A stretch of DNA of 58,038 nt. Origin: Cytophagaceae bacterium. Its GTDB lineage: Bacteria > Bacteroidota > Bacteroidia > Cytophagales > Spirosomataceae. A program made the position numbers and the translations under genes. The notes under the pieces were generated by a model. It was not told the origin of the DNA and did no database searches. It saw only the letters and a program-made list of their open reading frames with translations. The stretch is taken from NCBI GenBank assembly GCA_027486845.1, contig JAIXOL010000050.1, positions 1 to 58,038 on the forward strand, written 5' to 3'. Below are positions 32,784-43,054 of this stretch, one piece after another (position 1 is the first letter of the stretch; each line of letters starts with the position of its first letter).

Positions 32784-34577
32784 ATGAAATCATTTAAAGA
32801 CAGTCTTTTTCTCTGTTTTTGTTTTGTCATAATCTTACAAAACGCCATTGCCCAAGCCCCCAAAGGCTACAGCTTATTGTTTGAAGAAAACTTTATAGGC
32901 AATAAACTCAACGAAGATATTTGGAAATATCGAATAGATAGACGTACAGGCTTTGGCTACATGGACGGTTTGAACCTAAAAGAAAATGTGTATGTAAAAG
33001 ACAGTGCCTTGCATGTTGTGTTAAATCACGAATTGATTAATGGGAAGTGGGAAAATACAGGCGGTGGTGTAATAAGCAAGCTGAATTTTGGCTACGGCTA
33101 CTATGAATGTTTATCGAAACCTTTTATGGAAGGGCATGGTGTACATACATCGTTTTGGCAACGGGGAAGTTCTACGCCCAATAATAATATTTTTGAGATA
33201 GATGCCTATGAAATTGATTCTAAAACGTGGGTAGCTACCAACAATCTTTATGTGGATTTAGCCCCCAGTAAAAACCTTAAATATACGCCTTGGCCCCACC
33301 GTGCCCAAGTACCTTTTACGTTTAATAAAGATGGTTGGTTTTTAGATGCCTATGAGTTTACACCCGAAGGTGTTATCTTTTATGATAATGGCCAAATCGT
33401 AGCCAAAGCCGAATACACTGAATTAAACGCTCACCAAGCCGTTTGGCTAACGGCTTTGAATGGCGTTGGTAAAGTAGATTCTACAAAAATGCCTGGAGAA
33501 TCTGTATTTAAATACTTTAAATATTATGGTAAAGATTATCCAGGCTATACGATTTTGCCAAACGGAAATTTTGAATACAATTTTAATAAAACAGATTTTT
33601 CAAAACCTATCTGTTGGACTCCTCAAGGTACGGAGGGGGCAATAAAAATCGTGGATGGAGAATCATTTCGTGATGAACATAAATTGAAAATTGGATATGG
33701 GAAGGCACATACAGCTTCACTTTCTCAAAACCTTACGTTTATTATGAATGGAGAATATGAGTTGACGGCAATGGTGCGTTCGACGGGTGGACAGAAAGAG
33801 GCTAAATTGACGGCTTCGGGTTTTGGCGGTTCGGATATGTCTGTAAAAATTCCAAAATCAGGAAATTGGGTGAAGGTTATTTTACCAAAGATAAAAGTCA
33901 CTAATAATAAAATTACTATTGATATTTCAGTTGAGGGCGAAGCCAATCAATGGCTTGAAATCGACGATATTAACTTTATGAAACCTTTGCCAAAAGGTCA
34001 AAAACCGCTTAAAAAAGAACCCTTTTTCAAGCAAAACGCCCCTATTTGGCAACTTGGTATCAAAGAACCCATTGTTTTTTCAGGCAATCAAAAGTTTTAT
34101 TTTTTTGATAGAATGGTCGGTTTTGGCGATAGCATAACTGTTGCATTTGACCTAAAAGCCGATACACAAGCTAATATGATACCAATCGCACGAATTCCCA
34201 AAAAAGGGGAATCGGGTTGGTCTATTCAATTACAAGCTGATGGTAGTCTTCTCTTCCGCATCGGTAGCATCGAAAATCACCGAGATATTATTGCAATAAA
34301 TGCCTATGAAGTAGGTAAAGTTGCTTCTTTCAAATGCGTTTTTCAAAATGGTACAGCGTCTATTTTCAAAAATGGTCAATTACTAAAAACCGAAAATGGT
34401 ATTAAACAAAACACCAAAGATGCAACCGCTGCAGGTCGTGTTGGCACTGTCGGACAAGATTTTGAAGCCGTTGGTGATGTAGTGATGGAGGTTGGAAAAA
34501 CCGATAAGGAAAACACTAAAATGAAGAATTTTAGAGGGACAATTCAGAATTTAAAGATTTTTAATGAGGTTAAATGA
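32784..34577 (+). CDS. GH16-family endo-glycanase with LamG-type C-terminus
   Basis: This 597-residue secreted protein has a signal peptide (1-24) and an N-terminal GH16 beta-jelly-roll (about 30-255). The catalytic signature ExDxxE is intact: Glu138, Asp140 and Glu143 in FEIDAYE. A beta-sandwich carbohydrate-binding-like module follows (about 265-400) and then a laminin-G/concanavalin-like module (about 440-595). GH16 enzymes cut beta-1,3/1,4-glucans or beta-galactans such as agar, porphyran or carrageenan by retention. Which one is not evident. I chose the start at 32784 (MKSFKDSL), because it begins the signal peptide; the frame is open from 32751. Confidence 0.82.
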   Translation: MKSFKDSLFLCFCFVIILQNAIAQAPKGYSLLFEENFIGNKLNEDIWKYRIDRRTGFGYMDGLNLKENVYVKDSALHVVLNHELINGKWENTGGGVISKLNFGYGYYECLSKPFMEGHGVHTSFWQRGSSTPNNNIFEIDAYEIDSKTWVATNNLYVDLAPSKNLKYTPWPHRAQVPFTFNKDGWFLDAYEFTPEGVIFYDNGQIVAKAEYTELNAHQAVWLTALNGVGKVDSTKMPGESVFKYFKYYGKDYPGYTILPNGNFEYNFNKTDFSKPICWTPQGTEGAIKIVDGESFRDEHKLKIGYGKAHTASLSQNLTFIMNGEYELTAMVRSTGGQKEAKLTASGFGGSDMSVKIPKSGNWVKVILPKIKVTNNKITIDISVEGEANQWLEIDDINFMKPLPKGQKPLKKEPFFKQNAPIWQLGIKEPIVFSGNQKFYFFDRMVGFGDSITVAFDLKADTQANMIPIARIPKKGESGWSIQLQADGSLLFRIGSIENHRDIIAINAYEVGKVASFKCVFQNGTASIFKNGQLLKTENGIKQNTKDATAAGRVGTVGQDFEAVGDVVMEVGKTDKENTKMKNFRGTIQNLKIFNEVK

Positions 34578-34589
34578 CCTTAATCTGAC

Positions 34590-37559
34590 ATGAAGTATTT
34601 ATTATATTCTATTCTCTGCGGTTTATTAATAGGTGGTGAAGTACAGGCACAGCAACTGTTTTTATTGGCGGGTCAAAGTAATGCAAATGGGCAGGGAGAT
34701 TATAATAAAAGTAATCTTTATAGCAGCAATTTAGCATTTGAATATGATGTGCTGAAAGATGCTGTTAAACCACTCAAAGACCCTGTTGGTCAAAAGTGGA
34801 AACTGCTTGAAACTGCTAATACAGGCACAATTTTGCCAGCATTTGCACATTCATTTACCAATCTAACACAACAAAAGGTCATTCTATTAACAGCTTCCAG
34901 AGGTGGTAGCTCATGCAACAAAAAAGCCGAACTTGGAACGTATGGCACTTGGGATAAGGAGGGGGAATTATTTAATCAAGCAATTGAAAAAACAGATAAA
35001 GCCATTTTAAAAACTGTCAGCAAACTAAGTGGTATTATTTGGATGCAGGGCGAAAGAGATGCAAATGCCATTAACGATGGAAAGTTAACAGGGCAAGAAT
35101 ACAAGACTTCGCTTATTAGCCTTATTAAACGATTTAGGTTACACTATGGCAAAAATTTGCCCTTTTACATTATTCAAACTGGTTATCAATCTGCCAGACC
35201 TAAAGAGGGTAATGATACGGTTAGACTCATGCAAACGGCGGTAGCTAATGAATTGAAGCATGTATTTATTACTTACTCTGAAACGAACTTGTTTTTTGAA
35301 AAAAAATGGATGAAAGACAACGTACACTATAATCAAGATGGATTGAATGATATAGGGTTAGCTGTTGGTAAATTCATAGCTGGGCAGGTAACACATCATA
35401 ATGAAAATACTAAATTAATTACCAATCAAATTCAAAAACAAACCCTTTGGTACAATACCCCCGCAGCACATTGGCTTGAGGCGTTACCATTAGGAAATGG
35501 TTCGTTGGGAGCTATGGTATTTGGAGGCACTGATGTAGAGCGTATTCAGTTTAATGAAAGTTCATTGAGTACGGGTACTACCGAAACCGTAGGTGCTTAT
35601 CAACCCTTTGGTGACGTCTATTTTCATTGGCAACACAAAAATGTAACTAATTATAGACGAACATTAAGTTTGAATAATGCCATTCATACGACTACATATA
35701 CTGTTGGAAATGTTGACTACAAGCATGAATATTTTATCAGCTACCCGAATAAAGCTTTGATAATGCAGGTTACTGCCAGTAAACCACATGTTTTATCGGC
35801 AAATATTACATTAAAAGATGCACATAAAATGCAGACCTCTATTAATGGAGATAGGTTGTCTTTTTCAGGTACTTTAGAAAACAAAATGCAGTATGAAGCT
35901 ATTGTAGCCATTAAGAATGTTGGTGGAAAAATCAGCCGAAGTGATTCTTCGTTAATTGTTCAAAATGCCGATACGCTGACCTGTTATTTGGTGGCAGGCA
36001 CTTCTTTTCTACCTTTTTCAAGGCGAAACTATTTGGGCGTTTCTCCGCACGAAAATCTTGATAAACAATTAAATGAAACGACTAATATACCTTTTGAGCA
36101 GTTAAAAAAAACACATGTGCAAGATGTAGAGAGCTTGTATAATAGGGTAAGTTTTTCATTAGGAAAAGCAAATTATTCCGTGCCTACAAACGAACGTTTA
36201 ATTGCCTATAGTAAAGGTATTAAAGACCTTGATTTTGAAGCATTGCTTTTTCAATATGGTCGGTACTTATTAATTGCCTCTTCACGCAAAGGTGGATTGC
36301 CCGCTAATTTACAAGGCATTTGGAACAATGACTTTAAACCTGCGTGGTATTCCCAATATACAACTAATATCAATGTTCAGATGAACTATTGGTTGGCAGA
36401 ACAGACTAATTTGTCCGAATGTCATTTCCCCTTATTCGATTGGATAGAGAATTTAGCCGCTGTTAATAAAACAGCACAGGATAGTGCATTAAAAGTACCC
36501 TATGGCTGGGTTGCTTATAGTACCAACAACCTCATGGGTGGACCCAGTAAATGGCGTTTACACCGCCCTGGCAGTGCTTGGTTAAGCCAACATTTTTGGG
36601 AACATTATGCTTTTACAGGTGATATGACATTCTTGCGAGAAAGGGCTTATCACATGCTAAAAGATGTTGTTCAATATTGGGAAAATCATTTGATTGAAAC
36701 CAAAAATGGAAAGCTCGTTACACCCGATGGATGGAGTCCTGAACATGGTCCTTTTAAAAAGGAAGAAGACAAAAAGCCTTATATGGGTGCTTCTTATGAC
36801 CAACAGATAGTGTTTGATTTATTTAGCAATTATATAAATGCCGCTAATGTGTTAAAGATTGATGAAATCTATCGACACAAAATTGAAACAATACGTTCAA
36901 AGTTGTTAGGTCCTCAAATAGGTAATTGGGGTCAACTGCAAGAGTGGATGGAAGATTTAGATGACTCAACCGACCACCATAGACACAATTCGCACATGTT
37001 TGCGGTTCATCCAGGCAAGCAAATCAATCCAGATTTAACACCCAAATTGGCACAAGCTGCCATTAAATCTTTAGATGCAAGAGGTAATATTAGTACTGGT
37101 TGGAGTACCGCCTGGAAAATCAATATCAGGGCAAGGCTACAAGAAGGTAATAAAGCTCATACTTTAATCAAATCATTGATAGTACCAGCTAAAGCTGAAA
37201 CGACAAGTGGTGAAAGAGCTGGTTTATACATGAACTTATTTGATGCTCATCCGCCATTTCAAATAGATGGCAATTTTGGCTACACTGCGGGCATTACAGA
37301 AATGTTGTTACAAAGTCAAAATAATATAATTCATGTTTTACCTGCCTTACCAGACGAATGGCAGAACGGGAGCATCAGTGGTATCAAAGCAAGAGGTAAT
37401 ATTGAAGTACGAATCGATTGGCAAAAAGGCGAATTATTACAATGTAGTTTGAAACCAAAAATGACTGGCTTGTATCAAATTCAATATAAAAATGTTTTAA
37501 AAAAGGTAAAAATAAAAGCTGGAAAATGGTATCAATTAGATAAATCGTTTTTTAACTAA
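34590..37559 (+). CDS. Fusion of SGNH/SASA-type esterase and GH95 alpha-L-fucosidase
   Basis: This 989-residue secreted protein joins two enzymes. After a signal peptide (1-20), residues 22-268 form an SGNH hydrolase of the sialate O-acetylesterase/CE6 type: Ser30 in LLAGQSN, the block WMQGERD near 151 and the catalytic pair Asp243-His246 in KDNVHY. From about residue 285 a full GH95 enzyme follows: LWYNTPAAHWLEALPLGNG, the asparagine motif TTNINVQMNYW, the acid Glu in GWSPEHGP and Asp893 in QIDGNFGYTAG. The enzyme should remove acetyl esters and terminal alpha-L-fucose (or L-galactose) from the same chain. It starts 12 bases after the GH16 gene. Confidence 0.87.
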   Translation: MKYLLYSILCGLLIGGEVQAQQLFLLAGQSNANGQGDYNKSNLYSSNLAFEYDVLKDAVKPLKDPVGQKWKLLETANTGTILPAFAHSFTNLTQQKVILLTASRGGSSCNKKAELGTYGTWDKEGELFNQAIEKTDKAILKTVSKLSGIIWMQGERDANAINDGKLTGQEYKTSLISLIKRFRLHYGKNLPFYIIQTGYQSARPKEGNDTVRLMQTAVANELKHVFITYSETNLFFEKKWMKDNVHYNQDGLNDIGLAVGKFIAGQVTHHNENTKLITNQIQKQTLWYNTPAAHWLEALPLGNGSLGAMVFGGTDVERIQFNESSLSTGTTETVGAYQPFGDVYFHWQHKNVTNYRRTLSLNNAIHTTTYTVGNVDYKHEYFISYPNKALIMQVTASKPHVLSANITLKDAHKMQTSINGDRLSFSGTLENKMQYEAIVAIKNVGGKISRSDSSLIVQNADTLTCYLVAGTSFLPFSRRNYLGVSPHENLDKQLNETTNIPFEQLKKTHVQDVESLYNRVSFSLGKANYSVPTNERLIAYSKGIKDLDFEALLFQYGRYLLIASSRKGGLPANLQGIWNNDFKPAWYSQYTTNINVQMNYWLAEQTNLSECHFPLFDWIENLAAVNKTAQDSALKVPYGWVAYSTNNLMGGPSKWRLHRPGSAWLSQHFWEHYAFTGDMTFLRERAYHMLKDVVQYWENHLIETKNGKLVTPDGWSPEHGPFKKEEDKKPYMGASYDQQIVFDLFSNYINAANVLKIDEIYRHKIETIRSKLLGPQIGNWGQLQEWMEDLDDSTDHHRHNSHMFAVHPGKQINPDLTPKLAQAAIKSLDARGNISTGWSTAWKINIRARLQEGNKAHTLIKSLIVPAKAETTSGERAGLYMNLFDAHPPFQIDGNFGYTAGITEMLLQSQNNIIHVLPALPDEWQNGSISGIKARGNIEVRIDWQKGELLQCSLKPKMTGLYQIQYKNVLKKVKIKAGKWYQLDKSFFN

Positions 37560-37579
37560 ACAATTTTAAGAAATTAGAA

Positions 37580-40249
37580 ATGTTCAAAAAAGTAAAATTT
37601 TCCCTGTTTTTATTTGCTGTACTGAATACTGCAACAGCCCAACCGCCTACGCATAGTACTTGGAATAAAATATGGGCGGACGAATTTAACGGAAAAAACT
37701 CTGATTTAGATACCGAATGGTTGTCTGATAATTTTGGCTATGCCAGTAATGCTATCAGCTGCAGCCGTTGGCGTAAAAATGCCGTTGAAGGAAATGGTGT
37801 TTTAAGGTTAAATTTCATCAAAGAACCTACAAGCGGCCCAGGTTGGAGTTATGAATGGACTGCGGCAAATGTTTATACTAAGCGAAAATTCAAGTACGGT
37901 TATTTTGAATGTCGCTATAAAATTGCGGCTGCTACGGGTCTAAATAATTCTTTTTGGCTTATCACATCAGGAGCTAATGCTGATACTACAATTAAAAGAT
38001 TTGAAATTGATATTAACGAGGCTCATTATTCGACTTCCTCAACTGGCACAAAACAAATAGGCACGAATACTCACAATTGGTCAGACCGTTGGAAAAAGCC
38101 CGACGGTACAGAAACTCATGCCTTCGCCCAATTTTCTACAAATCCTAATCCTTGGTACAATATTGCCACTAATTATCACATAATGGGCTTGGAGTGGAAC
38201 GAAAAAGAATTGATTTGGTATCTTGATGGTAAAATTATTCGCCGTTCAGCTAATGTAAAAGCATGGGGTGCCCCTACCAATTGTTTTGACGACGCCCCTA
38301 TTTATTTGAGTGGAGCAACTGGAAAAGGCTCTATTTTTGGCGGACTCGTTACCGATGCTGCCAATGGAACTTTCATGGAAATAGACTGGGTACGTGTCTA
38401 TGAAAAATCCCAATCAATAACGCAAAAAACTACGTGTGTAGCAGAAACAACGACTTTGACTGTCAATGCTGATATTCCCGATGTAACAAAATTTCAATGG
38501 GAAGTTAGCACTTTCGATAACGGTACTTATGGTAATTGGCTATCCCTAAGCAATGGGGCAAATTATTCAGGTGTTTCAAGCAATGTGCTGACCTTGAAAA
38601 ACATTAGCAACAACTTAGCGAAAGCACGTTTTCGTTGCTTTTTGGTAACAGATAGTTCTGCTAATGCCAAAGCATATCCGAAGAACTTCGCCCGATACAG
38701 TAGTCCCATTACGCTTTCATTGAACCCAAGGTTGACCGTAACAGCCAATACAAACACACCCAATTTTCTAAATTCAACAGTACGTTTTACGGCCAATACC
38801 ACAGGCGGAACCAGCGATTATACTTACAATTGGTCAGGTGTGGCAGGGTTTACAAGTACCGAAGCTAATCCGTTTATACCTAATTTTTCAGCAACAAATA
38901 ACGGTCTTTTCTCCGTCATAGTAACCGATAAGAACGGCTGTACAAATTCAGCAACTGTTACCGTCGATGCAATTGCATCAACTAATGCAGCTATTGCAGT
39001 TACCATTTCAACGCCAACAAAAGCCACTGTTCTATCTAATTTATTACTCAATGCAACAGCAAGCGGTGGTTCGGGAATTTACTCAACTTATCTTTGGGCA
39101 GGGCCTAATGGTTTTTCTTCAACACTGCAAAGTCCTACCATTGCAAATCTCTCGACAGCCAATAGTGGTGTTTATACCGTTTTTATTACCGACAATGCTG
39201 GTTTTACAAGTAGTAAGTCTATCAATATTGGTGTTGAAAAGGCAAATCAAACGCTTAATTTTGAGAGTATTGCTAATCAAAGCTATACAGCGGCAGAATC
39301 CGCCCCGATTGAGCTCAATGCCATGGCAAGCTCAAATTTAGCCGTGAAATATAAAAGCTCGAATACGATTTTGGCAAGCATTATGGGGAATAAACTTATT
39401 GCCAGTCGCAAACGATACGATTATTCGATTGAACTACCGTCTCCTATCAACACTGATAAAGTTAGGATATTTTCCAACCAAACGCCACATTTCCATATTC
39501 GAGAATTTAGAGCTTTTGCTCCTAATGCAGAATACCCCAATCCAGCTTCCGAAACGGCTGATAGCGACATACCTACATTGGTAAATTACGCCCAAAGTGC
39601 CGATACCAAAGTGGCATCGAGTGGGGTTTATTCCCCAGATTTTATTTACCAGCCTAAAAATGTTATAGATGGCTTATCGTCTTCGAGCTGGGTAAGCCAA
39701 ACTGGTACAGGCTCAAAATGGATAGAATTGACTTTTGCCAATGATGTCCAAATTGGCTGTATTCAATTTACAAATGGTTGGTTCGGTTCTGGTGTTTGGA
39801 ATGGGCTAATGACGGATATTGTCGTTCAATATTGGGACGGCACAACTTGGCGAAACATCTACAACTGCAACACAACCATAACGGCAATTCAGGAGGGCGA
39901 TAATACCTATATGGCTGTCCAAAAATCGCAGCAATTGTGCTTCAATACAAATGATAAAACCATATCAAGTCCAATTACCTCTATCTCGCCTGTTTTGAGC
40001 GAAATTAAAAGTTTGAAAATTTACCCTGTACCCACCTCACAAGATTTGAGCATTGTTTTAGAGGGTAAAATCGGTGATAACAAGGAGGGTTTACTAACTG
40101 TATATGATATTTTAGGTAAAGAAATAGTTAATCAGAAATGGCAGAATGAAGCGACTTCCTGGAATGTGTCAAATTTGAATTCAGGTACATATTATGTTGA
40201 TATACAGATAGATAATCAGGTTTTTAGAGGGAAATTTATAAAACAATAA
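37580..40249 (+). CDS. Multidomain GH16 enzyme with T9SS sorting signal
   Basis: This 889-residue protein is exported (signal peptide 1-20) and carries a C-terminal type IX secretion sorting domain (about 805-889; LKIYPVPTSQDLSIV and GTYYVDIQ). The GH16 domain (about 25-285) has Glu142, Asp144 and Glu147 in FEIDINE. Immunoglobulin/PKD-like beta domains follow (about 290-560), then a further Ig-like segment (about 565-620) that appears cut short and runs straight into a discoidin-like domain (about 640-790; KWIELTFANDVQIGCIQF). It is probably displayed on or released from the cell surface as the first endo-acting enzyme on the polymer. Confidence 0.83.
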   Translation: MFKKVKFSLFLFAVLNTATAQPPTHSTWNKIWADEFNGKNSDLDTEWLSDNFGYASNAISCSRWRKNAVEGNGVLRLNFIKEPTSGPGWSYEWTAANVYTKRKFKYGYFECRYKIAAATGLNNSFWLITSGANADTTIKRFEIDINEAHYSTSSTGTKQIGTNTHNWSDRWKKPDGTETHAFAQFSTNPNPWYNIATNYHIMGLEWNEKELIWYLDGKIIRRSANVKAWGAPTNCFDDAPIYLSGATGKGSIFGGLVTDAANGTFMEIDWVRVYEKSQSITQKTTCVAETTTLTVNADIPDVTKFQWEVSTFDNGTYGNWLSLSNGANYSGVSSNVLTLKNISNNLAKARFRCFLVTDSSANAKAYPKNFARYSSPITLSLNPRLTVTANTNTPNFLNSTVRFTANTTGGTSDYTYNWSGVAGFTSTEANPFIPNFSATNNGLFSVIVTDKNGCTNSATVTVDAIASTNAAIAVTISTPTKATVLSNLLLNATASGGSGIYSTYLWAGPNGFSSTLQSPTIANLSTANSGVYTVFITDNAGFTSSKSINIGVEKANQTLNFESIANQSYTAAESAPIELNAMASSNLAVKYKSSNTILASIMGNKLIASRKRYDYSIELPSPINTDKVRIFSNQTPHFHIREFRAFAPNAEYPNPASETADSDIPTLVNYAQSADTKVASSGVYSPDFIYQPKNVIDGLSSSSWVSQTGTGSKWIELTFANDVQIGCIQFTNGWFGSGVWNGLMTDIVVQYWDGTTWRNIYNCNTTITAIQEGDNTYMAVQKSQQLCFNTNDKTISSPITSISPVLSEIKSLKIYPVPTSQDLSIVLEGKIGDNKEGLLTVYDILGKEIVNQKWQNEATSWNVSNLNSGTYYVDIQIDNQVFRGKFIKQ

Positions 40250-40282
40250 ACGCCTTAAAAGCACTTCAACTTATATTTTAGT

Positions 40283-43054
40283 ATGAAAAAGACACTCTTA
40301 ATAACTCTATGTTCTTTCTTTTTGAGTGCGAATGCCCAAACGACATTTGGAGAAATACGTATCTCTTTGAATGGCTATTGGAAATTTATGACCGACCCAC
40401 TCGGTTTAGGAACTGAAAAGCAGTGGTTTTTGCCCAAGTTAGACGATAGACACTGGGACGAAATGCGAGTGCCAAGCAGTTTTGAATTACGAAATGAATA
40501 TGCCAAATATTCGGGTAAAACATGGTATCGCACTCACTTTAAAACACCTCATCAGTATATAGGTAAAAAAATCTTTCTCGAATTTGAAGCAGTTAGTATG
40601 TCATATACAGTGTTTTTAAATGGCAAAAAAGTTGGAGAAGAGTTGGCTGGAAACAATCTTGAACGCTTTGATATTACCGACAAACTTAATCCAAAAGGTG
40701 ATAATCAATTGACAGTCATAGTCGATAATTCTTTGCGGTGGGGTGCTTATCATAATTGGGGTGGTATTCGGCGGTCTGTAACTCTTAGTATGGTTGACCC
40801 CGTGAGAATTGAACGGCAAGAAATTGTAGCCACACCTGATTTGAAAATTGGTACATCAACTATAGAAATTGCCGTTTTTATTAAAAATGACACTAAAATA
40901 GCACAAAAAACAACTTGCGAAGCCAATATTTCTTTCAGTAAAAAATGGGTAAAAAAAAGTAACATCTTCAGTGTAGAACTTCCTGCAAATGCAGAAACTA
41001 TAGCACGATTTAAAATCAATCTTTCAAAAGAAGAAACACGTTTGTGGCATTTTGATGACCCACATTTATACACGTCTGAAATTAACCTATATCGGAATAA
41101 ACAAAAAACGTTTGCATTACAAAATCATTTTGGAATCAGAAAAATAGAAATTGACGGTTATCAATTCAAACTCAATGGGGAAAGTGTCCGTTTGGCAGGC
41201 TACAATTGGGTAGCTGATGATAGGACTACTGGCAATACACTACCTACATGGCGATACAAAGAGGATATTGACCGCATGAAAGCGTTAGGTGCAAATATGG
41301 CAAGATTATCACACCGCCCTTTGCCGCAAGATGTAATGGATTATTTGGATGAAAAGGGTTTTTTGGTAATTTCAGAATTTAATAATTGGTCACATTTTAT
41401 AAATGGACGAAGTATTGAACCTCAACAGTTTGCAACTAAATTAGTACAGCAAAACTTTAATCATCCGTCAATAATAGGTTGGAGTGTGGGCAATGAAATG
41501 GGTGGACAAAAACAACATCCAGAAACCAATGCTTACATTGAGCGTTTGATAAAATTTATCAAAACGCAATTAGATAGTACCCGAATTGTAACCTATGTCT
41601 CAAATACTGCCGATTTTCAAAAAGATGATGCTGCAAAATTTGGCAACATGATTTGGATAAACAAATACGGCTACCATCGCAAAGCCATTGATGATTTAAA
41701 GGTAATTTACCCTGATAAACCCGTTTTCATGACAGAATATGGTGGACATAACACTAATTTGATTTATGACACACCAAATAATACTCTTTTTCCCAGATTT
41801 TTAGTGGATAGTGTTTCAGGTAGAGAAAATGCTTTTGGCTTTGCTCTTTGGACATTTAATGATTATCGTAGCACTTATAAAGCCCCCAATCCAGCCACGA
41901 CAACACCCATGCACGAAAACCGCCAATGGGGCGTGGTAGATGTGTATCGCAATAAAAAACGAGCATATAGACAGATGCAAAAATTTTATGCACCTGTTCG
42001 TGATTTACAAGTTAAGAACAATAAAATTACCATCATCCCCCGTGAAAAATTAGATATTCCTGCATTTTCATTAAAAAACTATAAACTTGTATGGTCTGTT
42101 TTTGATAAAAATGGAAAAATTCAAGAAGGGAATTTTATTCATTTGCCAACAATTAACCCAAGTGATAAACCTCTGGAATTTCCGATAAAATGGACAGCAA
42201 ATGGCCAAACAGCCTATTTGAAAGTTACTTTATTATCGCCAACGGGATACAGTGTATTAGACACAATAGTGCATCAAAGTGTACCATCCCCTCCCAGAAT
42301 CGAAGCTGTGATAGAAGCCCCAAATGCAGTGCGTGTTGTTTTTGAACGTAATGAATTTTCGACGGATTATATTGTCAAATATGGTATTGGTAAGTTAGAT
42401 AAAACAACAGCCCGAACGATTGACCACTACATTGATTTGACCAATTTAGAGGCGGGTAAGACCTATCAAATTGCTGTTTTGGGCATCAATTCCATAGGTA
42501 AAAGTGCCTTATCGGAAATAAAAACGGTAACGATAAAAAATGGTTTTTCTGCCTTACCCCCTGTTATTTGGCTGACAGAATCTTGCGATAAAGGCTTTTT
42601 TGTGGGTATGAGCTATCAATATGATGATGTAGTGTACCAAATTCGCTATGGTTCACCAACTGCCCCCCGCTCAACATGGAAGCAATTACAGGTTTCAAAT
42701 TTCGGTATGTGCCATGTTCCCAATCTAAAAAATGGTCAAAAAATAGCCTATCAAATCCGCCGCTTAATGCAATTTAATGTAAACCCCAGTGAATGGTCAG
42801 AAGAAAGAGAAGTTACACCTAATCCTTTTGCTTTAACAGGAAATGCTAAAATAAATGGTTTTTTTCAGAAAGAAAATGAAGCCGTTTTGAGTGTTTCCAC
42901 TGCAAAAAATGCGTCAGCCTATCGCCTAAGTTTTACACAAAATGGGGTTAAAAAAGAGCGTTTTATCAGTCAAACAGATTTTGATTATTTGATTTTAAAA
43001 GATTTGGAGGCAGGTGCAATTTCTGATTTGGCGATTGAGGCTTTGGAAAAATAA
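40283..43054 (+). CDS. GH2-family beta-glycosidase with fibronectin-III-like C-terminus
   Basis: This 923-residue secreted enzyme has a signal peptide (1-18). The GH2 sugar-binding domain (about 25-175; GYWKFMTD, YSGKTWYRTHF), immunoglobulin-like domain (about 180-290) and TIM barrel (about 295-570) are all present. The acid/base Glu405 lies in GNEMGG and the nucleophile Glu485 in MTEYGG. Two fibronectin-III-like modules fill residues 660-920. GH2 enzymes remove beta-galactose, beta-glucuronic acid or beta-mannose; which one cannot be decided here. Its stop codon overlaps the first base of the possible next start (TAATG). Confidence 0.87.
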   Translation: MKKTLLITLCSFFLSANAQTTFGEIRISLNGYWKFMTDPLGLGTEKQWFLPKLDDRHWDEMRVPSSFELRNEYAKYSGKTWYRTHFKTPHQYIGKKIFLEFEAVSMSYTVFLNGKKVGEELAGNNLERFDITDKLNPKGDNQLTVIVDNSLRWGAYHNWGGIRRSVTLSMVDPVRIERQEIVATPDLKIGTSTIEIAVFIKNDTKIAQKTTCEANISFSKKWVKKSNIFSVELPANAETIARFKINLSKEETRLWHFDDPHLYTSEINLYRNKQKTFALQNHFGIRKIEIDGYQFKLNGESVRLAGYNWVADDRTTGNTLPTWRYKEDIDRMKALGANMARLSHRPLPQDVMDYLDEKGFLVISEFNNWSHFINGRSIEPQQFATKLVQQNFNHPSIIGWSVGNEMGGQKQHPETNAYIERLIKFIKTQLDSTRIVTYVSNTADFQKDDAAKFGNMIWINKYGYHRKAIDDLKVIYPDKPVFMTEYGGHNTNLIYDTPNNTLFPRFLVDSVSGRENAFGFALWTFNDYRSTYKAPNPATTTPMHENRQWGVVDVYRNKKRAYRQMQKFYAPVRDLQVKNNKITIIPREKLDIPAFSLKNYKLVWSVFDKNGKIQEGNFIHLPTINPSDKPLEFPIKWTANGQTAYLKVTLLSPTGYSVLDTIVHQSVPSPPRIEAVIEAPNAVRVVFERNEFSTDYIVKYGIGKLDKTTARTIDHYIDLTNLEAGKTYQIAVLGINSIGKSALSEIKTVTIKNGFSALPPVIWLTESCDKGFFVGMSYQYDDVVYQIRYGSPTAPRSTWKQLQVSNFGMCHVPNLKNGQKIAYQIRRLMQFNVNPSEWSEEREVTPNPFALTGNAKINGFFQKENEAVLSVSTAKNASAYRLSFTQNGVKKERFISQTDFDYLILKDLEAGAISDLAIEALEK

